Below are positions 1-5,639 of a stretch of 5,639 bases of DNA, piece after piece. Position numbers and translations under genes: made by a program. The DNA is from Candidatus Woesearchaeota archaeon (GTDB lineage: Archaea; Nanobdellota; Nanobdellia; Woesearchaeales; GW2011-AR4): NCBI GenBank assembly GCA_016185875.1, contig JACPMS010000079.1:1-5639 (forward strand), given 5' to 3'. The notes beneath the pieces were generated by a model. That model was given only the letters and a program-made list of their open reading frames with translations, did no database searches and had not been told where the DNA came from. The first letter of the stretch is position 1, and every line of letters starts with the position of its first letter.

Positions 1-2
1 AA

Positions 3-1283
3 CATGAAGAGGCAAGGAAAGGAGAAATAAATGAAAATATTGTAAAAGAGGTTCTGCTGTCTGTAGAAGACAATTTTGACAGTTTCTATGGCGGATTTGG
101 CTTGCAGCCAAAATTTCCAAATGCTGAAGTTGTTGACTTATTATTTTTACAATACCAAAAAACAAAGCTAAAAAAATACCTTGACATAGCGTTAAAGACC
201 CTTGACGGCATGCACGAAGGCATATACGACAAGGCTGATTTTGGTTTTTTCAGGTATTCTGTGCCACAGGACTGGAAAATGCCTCACTATGAAAAGATGC
301 TCGACACAAATGCCGGATTGCTAAGAAATTATGCTACTGCATATAACATTACAAAAGATGAAAAATATAAAAAAATCGCAACCGAGACAATAGCCTACAT
401 CCATAATTTTTTATCAAACCAAAAATATGGCGGTTTTTACGGCTCCCAGGATGCCGATTAGGAATTCTACAGCCTAGATTCTGAGAAAAGGAAAAAGAAA
501 AATCACCCGAATGTTGATAAGACAATTTATGCTGACTGGAATGCAATGATGATTTCTTCTTATATCAAAGCAGGGGCAATATTAAATGACAGCAAAACAA
601 TAGAATTTGCGACAAAAACAGCTGATTTTATACTTGAAAATTGCTGCAACAGCAAAGACGGGCTGTTCCACTATTTCGACACAAAACCAAATGTCAGCGG
701 ATTATTGGCAGACAACATATATTTTTTGAATTGCCTGATTGACGCCTATTTTGTAACTCAAAATCAGAAATATTTAGAGAAAATAAAAGAAATATCGGAG
801 TTTATTTTAAAAAATTTTTACGACAATAAAAATCATGGGTTTTTTGACAAGATTTCCAAAGAAGAAGATTTAGGCGCATTGAAGCACAGCGACAAACAAT
901 TTTTAGAGAACTCATTTTCTGCAATTGTGTTTTCAAGGCTTTATTTTTTGACTAAAGAGGGAAAATTTAAAGAAGCTGCTGAAAATGCTGTGTTGTGCTT
1001 TGCAGGCAATTATTTGAATTTCGGCTATTTTGCAGCAAATTATGCAATTGCAGTTGATATGCTTTTGAACAATGAGATAAAAGTTGATATTGTTGGCAGA
1101 AAAGAGATGGTAAATGCCTGCATCGGCTCAAACAACCCAAGAGTTATAATAAATTTTATTGATAAAAATGATAAAAAATCAAATCCCGGCTATGAAATGG
1201 AAGGGGCTTACGTGTGCAGAGGCGCAATATGCAAAGGGCCAATAAAAGATGCTGACAGGCTGGAAGAAGAGCTGGCAAGTTAG
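3..1283 (+). pseudogene. DUF255/YyaL-like thioredoxin-domain protein, 5'-partial, split by an in-frame TAG
   Basis: The reading frame is open from the left edge (first full codon at 3), so the N-terminal thioredoxin-like domain typical of this family (about 600-700 residues in full) lies outside the window. What remains is the alpha/alpha-barrel, glycosidase-like part. Counting from codon 3, family motifs include GGFGLQPKFP (about 30-39), FRYSV, PHYEKML (94-100), GFYGSQDAD (to 152), DWNAMMIS, and a C-terminal AYVCRGAICKGP segment with Cys405 and Cys410. A TAG at 459-461 interrupts the frame just after QDAD. The following residues (EFYSL, then a short linker to DWNAMM) continue the family pattern in the same frame with no further break until TAG at 1281-1283. 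The ATG at 546 lies inside the conserved DWNAMM motif and is not a credible separate start; the TTG at 102 is also internal. The family's biochemical role is poorly defined. I call it a gene broken by one nonsense codon, with sequencing error or readthrough as alternatives. Confidence 0.85.
459..461 (+). other. In-frame TAG interrupting the DUF255 gene
   Basis: This codon lies in the context QDAD-TAG-EFYSL. From memory of related archaeal proteins, this position is usually acidic (QDADEE-like), so one G-to-T change of a GAG codon would explain it. No frameshift accompanies the stop, and downstream family motifs are intact. Confidence 0.8.
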
Positions 1284-1288
1284 CAAAA

Positions 1289-1298
1289 TTAATAAATA
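1289..1298 (+). promoter_or_regulatory. TATA-like box of pepA (leaderless type)
   Basis: The AT-only stretch TTAATAAATA is centred about 26 bp before the ATG at 1320, with an A-rich candidate BRE (AGCAAAA) just upstream. No Shine-Dalgarno sequence lies between it and the start. This fits an archaeal promoter giving a leaderless transcript. The whole spacer is AT-rich, so the call is moderate. Confidence 0.5.
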
Positions 1299-1319
1299 AC
1301 TTGTAAATTATTCATTTTT

Positions 1320-2822
1320 ATGGAAAAATCACCTGCTTCTGTAAAAGCATTGAAAATCGAGCTGGACAAAGCCAAAGACGAGGCTTTACTGATAGGCTTT
1401 TTTCAGAACAAATTGGGCTTGGGAACGGAATTAAGGAGATTAGACAATAAAATTGGCAATTTAATCGCTTCGTACATCAAAAACAATAATTTTAAAGGAG
1501 AAAAAGGCGAGATAAAAAATATTTTTGTGAATAAGGGCATAAAAAACATTGTTTTGGCCGGATTAGGAGAAGAAGAAAAATATGGATTTGAAGTTTTATC
1601 ATCAACAATTGCAGACGCCTCAAAAAGATTGAGGGACAATGGAATAGAAAGCTTCAGCATTTTTTTGGACTCTTTTAATAATGGCAAATTTAAAGATGAG
1701 GAAGTCGTTGAAAAGATAACATTAAGCTCATTAATTGGCTTGTATAAATTTGTAGAATACAAAACAAAAGATAAGGATAAGACAAAAAACATCAAGGAAA
1801 TCAGAATAATAACAAATCTTAATAAAAAATTTGACAAGGAAATAGAGTATGCTTCTATGGTTGCAGATGCTGTAAATAGAACAAGGGATTTGGTGAATAC
1901 GCCCCCAAACATTGCATCTCCATCTTATGTTGCAGAATACGCAAGAGGAATTGCAAAAAAATTAAACTTGAAATGCACGATTTTTGATGACAAGCAGATT
2001 GGAAAGCTGAAGATGGGCTGCTTCATGGGAGTTGCAATGGGCAGCATCAACAAGCCAAGAATGGTTGTGCTGGAATATTATGGGAATGGCAAAAAACAAA
2101 AACCTATTGCAATTGTCGGCAAAGGCGTTACTTTTGACAGCGGCGGATTAAACCTAAAGCCATATCCTTTTATTTTGAACATGAAAGATGATAAAGGTGG
2201 AGCAGTTGCTGCCATGCACATAATTGAGGCATGCGCTAAACTGAAACTGCCTGTTAATATTGTTGCTGTGACTCCGCTTTGCGAGAATATGCCGAGCGGC
2301 ACTTCCTTCAGGCCTGATGATGTGCTGAAGGCTTACAATGGAATGACTGTTGAAATAAAAAACACTGATGCAGAAGGAAGACTGATTTTGGCAGATGCTT
2401 TGGCTTATGCTGCTGAGATGAAGCCGCAAGCCATTATTGATATTGCTACTTTGACAGGAGCGAGCTTGATTGTTTTAGGCTATGCAGGAACACCTTTTGT
2501 TTGCACTAATGACGGATTAAGGAAAAAACTTAATGATGCTTCTGCAAAAAGCCTTGAAAAATTATGGGAGCTTCCATTATGGCAGGAATATGAGGAAAGC
2601 CTGAAAAGCGACATAGCTGATGTAAAGCACATTGGCGACGAAGGAGAAGCTGGGGTTATTACAGGCGCAATGTTTCTTAAAAACTTTGTAAATGACATAC
2701 CATGGGCCCACATAGACATTGGCACAACAGTGTGGTCAAAGATTGACAAGGGAATGCTGACAAAAGGCGCAACAGGGGCGACTGTAAGGCTGATGATGGA
2801 AATGCTTATGGAGTGGAAATAA
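1320..2822 (+). CDS. pepA: Leucyl aminopeptidase, M17 family (PepA-like)
   Basis: This cytosolic two-metal aminopeptidase releases N-terminal residues, classically leucine, from peptides. At 500 residues the length is normal for the family. The N-terminal half (about 1-170) is the variable, macro-like domain; the catalytic domain follows. The motif GKGVTFDSGGLNLKP supplies Lys268 and Asp273 as metal ligands and catalytic Lys280; MKDDKGGA supplies Asp291; the M17 signature NTDAEGRL (348-355) supplies Asp350, Glu352 and catalytic Arg354. Each sits two positions before its E. coli PepA counterpart (K270, D275, K282, D293, D352, E354, R356), so the enzyme should be active. The C-terminal WAHIDIGTT and KGATGATV segments are also conserved. 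The ATG at 1320 is the first start after the upstream stop and lacks a Shine-Dalgarno sequence. It begins 36 bp after the DUF255 gene. The likely role is peptide recycling after proteolysis. M17 enzymes are patchy in archaea, so bacterial ancestry is possible. Confidence 0.96.
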   Translation: MEKSPASVKALKIELDKAKDEALLIGFFQNKLGLGTELRRLDNKIGNLIASYIKNNNFKGEKGEIKNIFVNKGIKNIVLAGLGEEEKYGFEVLSSTIADASKRLRDNGIESFSIFLDSFNNGKFKDEEVVEKITLSSLIGLYKFVEYKTKDKDKTKNIKEIRIITNLNKKFDKEIEYASMVADAVNRTRDLVNTPPNIASPSYVAEYARGIAKKLNLKCTIFDDKQIGKLKMGCFMGVAMGSINKPRMVVLEYYGNGKKQKPIAIVGKGVTFDSGGLNLKPYPFILNMKDDKGGAVAAMHIIEACAKLKLPVNIVAVTPLCENMPSGTSFRPDDVLKAYNGMTVEIKNTDAEGRLILADALAYAAEMKPQAIIDIATLTGASLIVLGYAGTPFVCTNDGLRKKLNDASAKSLEKLWELPLWQEYEESLKSDIADVKHIGDEGEAGVITGAMFLKNFVNDIPWAHIDIGTTVWSKIDKGMLTKGATGATVRLMMEMLMEWK

Positions 2823-2844
2823 GAAATCATAGCAAACAACAACC

Positions 2845-2855
2845 TTTTTAAAATA
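2845..2855 (+). promoter_or_regulatory. TATA-like box of trxB (leaderless type)
   Basis: TTTTTAAAATA is centred 25 bp before the ATG at 2875, within a 52-bp spacer after pepA. The bases directly before the ATG (TTCTAAAAACC) contain no Shine-Dalgarno sequence. Together these indicate a separate promoter and a leaderless mRNA, rather than translation only from a pepA read-through transcript. Confidence 0.65.
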
Positions 2856-2874
2856 CAATCTTTTTCTAAAAACC

Positions 2875-3810
2875 ATGTATGATGTAATCATTGTGGGTGC
2901 TGGGGCTGCCGGGCTTACAGCAGCAATTTACACCTGCAGAAAAAAGCTGAAAACAGCAATTTTAAGCATCGATGTAGGGGGCCAAACAAATTTAACAAGC
3001 CATATCGAGAATTATCCCGGCACAGGTCCAATGCATGGAATAGAGCTTATGAGGAGATTTCAGGATGAGGCAACTGGGTTTGGCGCAGAATTGATAATGG
3101 GAAAAGCCAACAAAGTGGAGAAAATAGAAAATAGCTTTAGGGTTGGCTTGGCGAATGGCGAAGCCTATGACTGCAAAGCCTTGATTCTTGCTTACGGAAA
3201 AGTGCCGAAAAGCCTTGGAATCGAAGGCGAGGAAAAATTTATGGGAAGAGGGGTAAGCACTTGCGTAACTTGCGATGCGCCGCTATTCAAAAAAAGGGAT
3301 GTTGCGATTATTGGAGGCGGCAATTCAGCTGTTGAAGGCGCTTTGGAGCTGGCAACATTTGCAAAAAAAGTTTATATCATTCACAGAAGAGATGCTTTTA
3401 GGGCTGATGAAATCACAGTTGGGAAATTAAAGCAAAACCAAAACATTGAAATTGTCATTAACAGCGTTTCTTTAAAAATAAATGGTGAAAAGAATGTTGA
3501 AAGCATTGATGTTGAAAACACCATAACAAAAGAAAAACGGCAAATAAAGATTGATGGCGTCTTTATTGAGATTGGGTATGTTGTTGACACTTCTTTCGTG
3601 CAGCATCTTGTGAAAGTCAATGAAAAAAAGGAGATTATTGTTGATGAAAGGGGGAACACATCATGTCCGGGCATATTTTCATGCGGGGATATAACTCCAG
3701 TGCCATTCAAGCAGACTGTGATAGCAGCAGGAGATGGCGCAAAAGCTGCGCTGGAATGCTACAGATGGTTGACTGGGGGCAAAGGAGCTGTCTTGGACTG
3801 GACGCATTGA
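2875..3810 (+). CDS. trxB: Thioredoxin reductase (NADPH, FAD-dependent)
   Basis: This flavoprotein passes electrons from NADPH through FAD and a redox-active disulfide to thioredoxin-like proteins in the cytoplasm. The 311-residue length is standard for low-molecular-weight TrxB. The N-terminal FAD-binding GAGAAG is at 8-13, followed by GGQTNLTSHIENYPG. The redox-active motif C-V-T-C-D is at 130-134 (Cys130, Cys133). The NADPH-domain motif GGGNSA is at 147-152, with Asn150 where many relatives have Asp. HRRDAFRA begins at His170, and its two arginines favour NADPH over NADH. The second FAD motif, CGDITPVPFKQ with Asp272, is followed by AAGDGAKAAL. The ATG at 2875 places the FAD motif at the usual distance from the N-terminus. 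Its neighbours, a thioredoxin-fold DUF255 gene and a DJ-1 family gene, suggest a thiol-redox or stress context. No dedicated thioredoxin gene is in the window. Confidence 0.96.
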   Translation: MYDVIIVGAGAAGLTAAIYTCRKKLKTAILSIDVGGQTNLTSHIENYPGTGPMHGIELMRRFQDEATGFGAELIMGKANKVEKIENSFRVGLANGEAYDCKALILAYGKVPKSLGIEGEEKFMGRGVSTCVTCDAPLFKKRDVAIIGGGNSAVEGALELATFAKKVYIIHRRDAFRADEITVGKLKQNQNIEIVINSVSLKINGEKNVESIDVENTITKEKRQIKIDGVFIEIGYVVDTSFVQHLVKVNEKKEIIVDERGNTSCPGIFSCGDITPVPFKQTVIAAGDGAKAALECYRWLTGGKGAVLDWTH

Positions 3811-3828
3811 TTAGAAAGTGAACTGAGA

Positions 3829-3838
3829 ATAAAAATAT
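3829..3838 (+). promoter_or_regulatory. Possible TATA-like box of the DJ-1/PfpI gene
   Basis: ATAAAAATAT lies 46-55 bp before the ATG at 3884, which would give a leader of roughly 20-25 nt. A second AT-rich stretch (3862-3874) is too close to either candidate start for a leaderless promoter. The call is weak because the whole spacer is A-rich. Confidence 0.3.
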
Positions 3839-3883
3839 GGCAAACACGTTAACTAAAAAACAATAAAAATTAAAGTGTCTATA

Positions 3884-4399
3884 ATGTTAAAAAACAAAAA
3901 AATTATGATTTTCGCAGAAGCGATTTTTGAAGATGCGGAATTGCTTTATCCAAAATACCGGCTTATAGAAGAAGGAGCTAAGGTAATTGTGGCTGGAACT
4001 GGGGAAAAAACCTACAAGGGCAAGTATGGCTATCCAATTGAAGTTGACGGCAATGCCAAAGACTACAAAGCGAAAGATTTTGATGCTGTCATTGTGCCTG
4101 GGGGCTATGCTCCTGACAGATTGAGGGCTTATAAAGAAGTTATTAATTTTGTCAGGGAGATGAATAATTCAAAAAAGATTGTGGCTGCAATTTGCCACGG
4201 GGCTTGGGTTTTGGCAAGCGCTGGAATTCTAAAAGGAAGAAAGGCCACTTGCGTTGACAGGATAAAGGATGATATAATTAACGCAGGCGCGCAATATTTT
4301 GACAAGGAAGTTGTTGTTGATAGCAACATAATAACATCAAGAAAGCCAAGTGACTTGCCTGCGTTTTGCAGGGAGATTATAAGGGCTTTAAGTAAATGA
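3884..4399 (+). CDS. DJ-1/PfpI family protein (class I glutamine amidotransferase-like fold)
   Basis: This is a single-domain protein of 171 residues from the ATG at 3884; a GTG at 3875 would add three residues. The ATG is preferred because it places KKIMIFAEAIFEDAELLYP as the first strand and helix, as in PfpI relatives. The nucleophile elbow AAICHGAW carries Cys104 and His105. The family's conserved acidic residue near the N-terminus is Glu16 (in FEDAE). GGYAPDRLR provides Asp78, where archaeal PfpI has Glu in its intersubunit triad. Members have been described as peptidases, protein or nucleotide deglycases, and glyoxalase III-like enzymes; the sequence alone does not choose among these. 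It starts 73 bp after trxB on the same strand and ends 44 bp from a convergent gene. A role in carbonyl or oxidative damage defence fits its neighbour trxB, but this is inference. Confidence 0.93.
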   Translation: MLKNKKIMIFAEAIFEDAELLYPKYRLIEEGAKVIVAGTGEKTYKGKYGYPIEVDGNAKDYKAKDFDAVIVPGGYAPDRLRAYKEVINFVREMNNSKKIVAAICHGAWVLASAGILKGRKATCVDRIKDDIINAGAQYFDKEVVVDSNIITSRKPSDLPAFCREIIRALSK

Positions 4400-4443
4400 T
4401 TTTGTTATTTTCTTAGAATTAAAAAATCTATTTTGATTTAGAC
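4400..4443. terminator. Convergent intergenic spacer with oligo-T tracts in both directions
   Basis: The 44-bp gap between the convergent DJ-1/PfpI gene and the membrane-protein gene starts with a T-rich run on the + strand (4400-4414). It also has six As at 4421-4426, which read as TTTTTT on the - strand after the membrane gene's stop. Archaeal termination often needs only oligo-T, so this can serve both transcripts. A 5-bp inverted repeat (AAATC/GATTT, 4424-4439) is too weak to call a hairpin terminator. Confidence 0.5.
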
Positions 4444-5280
4444 TTATTTTGCAGGGGCTGGGGCAGGAGATGGTTTGAACCATTCACTTAAAGTTGAATA
4501 AAATGCAGAACCAATTTCTCTAGATGCTGTATATACTTTTCTGACTGTGCTTCCAACATAACTAACTGCTCCAACTATTGGAGTCGTGATATTTTTCACA
4601 AAATTAGTAGCAGATTTGTAGGTATATTTGATTAAAGATATTTTTTCTTCAGGTTTCTGACTTTTGTACCCATTCCAAAAACGATATAACAGATTTCCCG
4701 CTGCTGCAAAATATAAGGCGTAAGGAGCAAAAAAAGCAGTTCCAATTGCTAGAGGTACTCCAAAAAATAATGATGTTCTTGCAGTGTATTTGAAAAAGTT
4801 TTCCTTGAAGTCTTTCCCAAAACCTTTTAAGTTGCCTTTAAGTAGGAAATATCTAATAGGATACATTGCTCCAACCAATAATGGCATAGCTGCCATAGTC
4901 ACTCCTATTGTTGCTAAAGGCGAACCATAAGAAACTGCAGTATTAACAATGTAATCAATAGCAGGCAATTGCGCAAGTCCAAAGAAAGCATCATTTCTTA
5001 ATTCTTTGACATTTGGATTTTCATTTGTGAGCATAGTAGCTAAAGGTTGTGATGCTACTACAGATGCTCCTCTAAGACCATGCTGAATTCCTTGAGATAA
5101 AGTTGCAGCACTCATTGATGTGTACAAACCGCCAAGAGCTGTGGCACCTAAAGCCAATAAACCATTAACCGCAGGTCCTGCATCCTTAACTAAATTTTCT
5201 AAGCCGCTTGGTACTTTCTCTTTCTTCTCTTCCTTTTTTCCCTCGGCAGGTACGGTTGCTGCTCCTTCTGCGTCAGCCAT
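4444..5280 (-). CDS. Multi-pass membrane protein of unknown function, second gene of an RHH cassette
   Basis: The product has 278 residues and is not recognised. Residues 1-35 are polar and charged, rich in Ala, Glu and Lys (GKKEEKKEK at 14-22). Hydrophobic stretches follow at about 36-56, 119-147, 170-203 and, more weakly, 230-245, suggesting three to five membrane spans. The tail PSPAPAPAK (270-278) is low-complexity. No catalytic motif or signal-peptide cleavage site is evident. The ATG at 5280 is chosen over a TTG four codons upstream (5292) because a strong Shine-Dalgarno sequence (GAGGTGG) ends four bases before it and would otherwise lie inside the gene. The start overlaps the end of the ribbon-helix-helix gene by 8 bp, so the two are very likely co-transcribed and translationally coupled. 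Its function may therefore be controlled by that regulator. The small Ala/Gly/Ser-rich style resembles hypothetical membrane proteins of DPANN archaea, a recollection rather than a search result. Confidence 0.85.
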   Translation of the reverse strand: MADAEGAATVPAEGKKEEKKEKVPSGLENLVKDAGPAVNGLLALGATALGGLYTSMSAATLSQGIQHGLRGASVVASQPLATMLTNENPNVKELRNDAFFGLAQLPAIDYIVNTAVSYGSPLATIGVTMAAMPLLVGAMYPIRYFLLKGNLKGFGKDFKENFFKYTARTSLFFGVPLAIGTAFFAPYALYFAAAGNLLYRFWNGYKSQKPEEKISLIKYTYKSATNFVKNITTPIVGAVSYVGSTVRKVYTASREIGSAFYSTLSEWFKPSPAPAPAK

Positions 5281-5413
5281 TTTCCACCTCAAGCAGTTTC
5301 TTTACCGCATACTCAACTACATGGCTTTTGTTCCTAAAACGTCCTGTAGATAGAACTTTATGTATATCCTCTACTACTTCTTCATCTAAAGTTACACTCA
5401 ATTTGTGCTTCAT
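5273..5413 (-). CDS. Ribbon-helix-helix (CopG/Arc-type) transcriptional regulator, 46 residues
   Basis: This small gene has an ATG at 5413 and a TGA at 5275-5273. Its product reads MKHKLSVTLDEE at the N-terminus, then VVEDIHKVLSTG, then RFRNKSHVVEYAVKKLLEVENG. That is the full ribbon-helix-helix layout: a beta strand with alternating residues for major-groove contact (KLSVTL, 4-9), helix 1 (about 10-22), the family turn G-R-F-R-N-K-S (24-30), and helix 2 (about 30-43). Proteins of this type bind DNA as dimers and usually repress their own operon. It has almost nothing beyond the DNA-binding fold, unlike typical antitoxins with a toxin-binding tail. Its last codons contain the Shine-Dalgarno sequence of the next gene, which it overlaps by 8 bp. 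A G-rich stretch (TTGGGGTT) before the ATG may serve as a weak ribosome site. A promoter and candidate operator lie directly upstream. Confidence 0.9.
   Translation of the reverse strand: MKHKLSVTLDEEVVEDIHKVLSTGRFRNKSHVVEYAVKKLLEVENG
5283..5289 (-). promoter_or_regulatory. Shine-Dalgarno sequence of the membrane-protein gene
   Basis: GAGGTGG on the - strand ends a few bases before the ATG at 5280 and lies within the final codons (Leu-Glu-Val-Glu) of the ribbon-helix-helix gene. It decides the start at 5280 and supports translational coupling of the pair. It is the clearest Shine-Dalgarno sequence seen in the window. Confidence 0.75.
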
Positions 5414-5426
5414 TCTAACCCCAACA

Positions 5427-5447
5427 TTAGACTACTTGGTAGTATAA
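5427..5447. promoter_or_regulatory. Palindromic candidate operator of the RHH cassette
   Basis: The core ACTAC-TTG-GTAGT (5431-5443) is a perfect 5-bp inverted repeat around a 3-bp centre. After one mismatched pair it extends by a further TTA/TAA arm on each side. It lies between the TATA-like box at 5455-5466 and the start codon at 5413, over the expected transcription start near 5435. A short palindrome at that position is what an autorepressing ribbon-helix-helix dimer would need. Binding itself is inferred. Confidence 0.6.
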
Positions 5448-5454
5448 CACGCCA

Positions 5455-5466
5455 CTATTTTTAAAC
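5455..5466 (-). promoter_or_regulatory. TATA-like box of the RHH cassette
   Basis: On the - strand this reads GTTTAAAAATAG. A start about 26 bp downstream would fall near 5435, giving a 5' leader of about 20 nt before the ATG at 5413, enough for the weak G-rich ribosome site. It overlaps no coding sequence. Confidence 0.55.
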
Positions 5467-5572
5467 TTTTCCATTTGTTATTACTTTAAAATGGTTACAA
5501 TATGAAATAATGACCAATAATAATTATTTACTATATAGAAAATAACAAACTTGAAGAGGATGTGACCAAATC

Positions 5573-5580
5573 TTTAAATA
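5573..5580 (+). promoter_or_regulatory. TATA-like box of the right-edge gene (leaderless type)
   Basis: TTTAAATA is centred about 27 bp before the ATG at 5604, with an A-rich candidate BRE (ACCAAATC) immediately upstream. No Shine-Dalgarno sequence is seen before the ATG. This is the best match to the archaeal leaderless promoter pattern in the window. Confidence 0.65.
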
Positions 5581-5603
5581 AGAACCTTAATTCACCCTTG
5601 ATT

Positions 5604-5639
5604 ATGGCAGGAGATTTGATAGAAATAGAGCGCGGAAAA
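5604..5639 (+). CDS. Start of an unidentified gene, truncated by the window edge
   Basis: Twelve codons are visible (M-A-G-D-L-I-E-I-E-R-G-K), open to the end of the window. The well-placed TATA-like box 27 bp upstream supports a real start. Twelve residues are too few to identify a family. It is divergent from the RHH cassette, with 190 bp between the two start codons. That shared AT-rich spacer could let regulators of one side affect the other, though the candidate RHH operator lies at the far side. Confidence 0.6.
   Translation, partial: MAGDLIEIERGK

Noticed and set aside
102..104. TTG at 102 as the start of the upstream DUF255 part
   Set aside because: The frame is open to the left edge and the preceding residues (FDSFYGGFG) are family sequence, so this TTG is an internal leucine codon.
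546..1283. A separate gene starting at ATG 546
   Set aside because: The ATG lies inside the conserved DWNAMMIS motif of the DUF255 family, in the same frame as the upstream part; it is the rear portion of an interrupted gene, not an independent start.
1403..1912. Long minus-strand frame of 169 codons inside pepA
   Set aside because: It is a shadow of the pepA coding frame, rich in Leu/Ser/Phe, with no motif and no promoter context.
3837..3866. Nine-codon frame (MANTLTKKQ) between trxB and the DJ-1/PfpI gene
   Set aside because: It is too short and lacks a ribosome site; such frames are expected by chance in A-rich spacers.
5281..5292. TTG at 5292 as the start of the membrane protein
   Set aside because: It would put the Shine-Dalgarno sequence inside the coding region and add MRWK without support; the ATG at 5280 is correctly spaced.
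5273..5413. Classical toxin-antitoxin antitoxin
   Set aside because: The RHH protein ends almost directly after helix 2 and has no tail to neutralise a toxin; the partner shows no known toxin fold. Kept only as a hypothesis for the cassette.
5120..5447. Two + strand open frames across the start of the minus-strand cassette
   Set aside because: They are low-complexity Ser/Phe/Leu-rich frames antisense to the well-supported RHH and membrane-protein genes.
5474..5549. Nine-bp inverted repeat TTTGTTATT/AATAACAAA in the divergent spacer
   Set aside because: Its arms are nearly all A/T, about 58 bp apart, and a similar string also occurs near 4403; most likely compositional chance.

Overview
The window looks like a piece of an AT-rich archaeal genome, most plausibly a DPANN-type lineage such as Woesearchaeota or Pacearchaeota. 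This placement is an inference. It rests on AT-rich TATA-like elements centred about 25-27 bp before several start codons with no Shine-Dalgarno sequence (the leaderless archaeal pattern), a minimal archaeal ribbon-helix-helix regulator, tight gene packing and protein sequence style. No rRNA, tRNA, CRISPR array or mobile element is visible.

Left part (1-4399, all + strand). A DUF255/YyaL-like gene enters from the left edge and is interrupted by an in-frame TAG at 459-461, although the reading frame and family motifs continue for another 273 codons. It is followed by an M17 leucyl aminopeptidase with every metal and catalytic residue in place (pepA, 1320-2822), a thioredoxin reductase with its CxxC and both nucleotide-binding motifs (trxB, 2875-3810), and a DJ-1/PfpI family protein (3884-4399). 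The gaps are short (36-73 bp). TATA-like boxes sit before pepA and trxB, so these may be a row of separately started genes rather than one strict operon. The common theme is thiol redox, protein turnover and carbonyl or protein-damage control.

Right part (4444-5413, - strand). After a short convergent spacer there is a two-gene cassette. A 46-residue ribbon-helix-helix protein (5273-5413) overlaps by 8 bp a 278-residue multi-pass membrane protein of unknown function (4444-5280). The second gene has a clear Shine-Dalgarno sequence inside the end of the first. Upstream lie a TATA-like box and, across the predicted transcription start, a near-perfect palindrome that is a good candidate for the regulator's own operator. 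This cassette is the best candidate in the window for an undescribed system.

Right edge. A divergent + strand gene begins at 5604 behind a good TATA-like box. Only 12 codons are inside the window and it cannot be identified.
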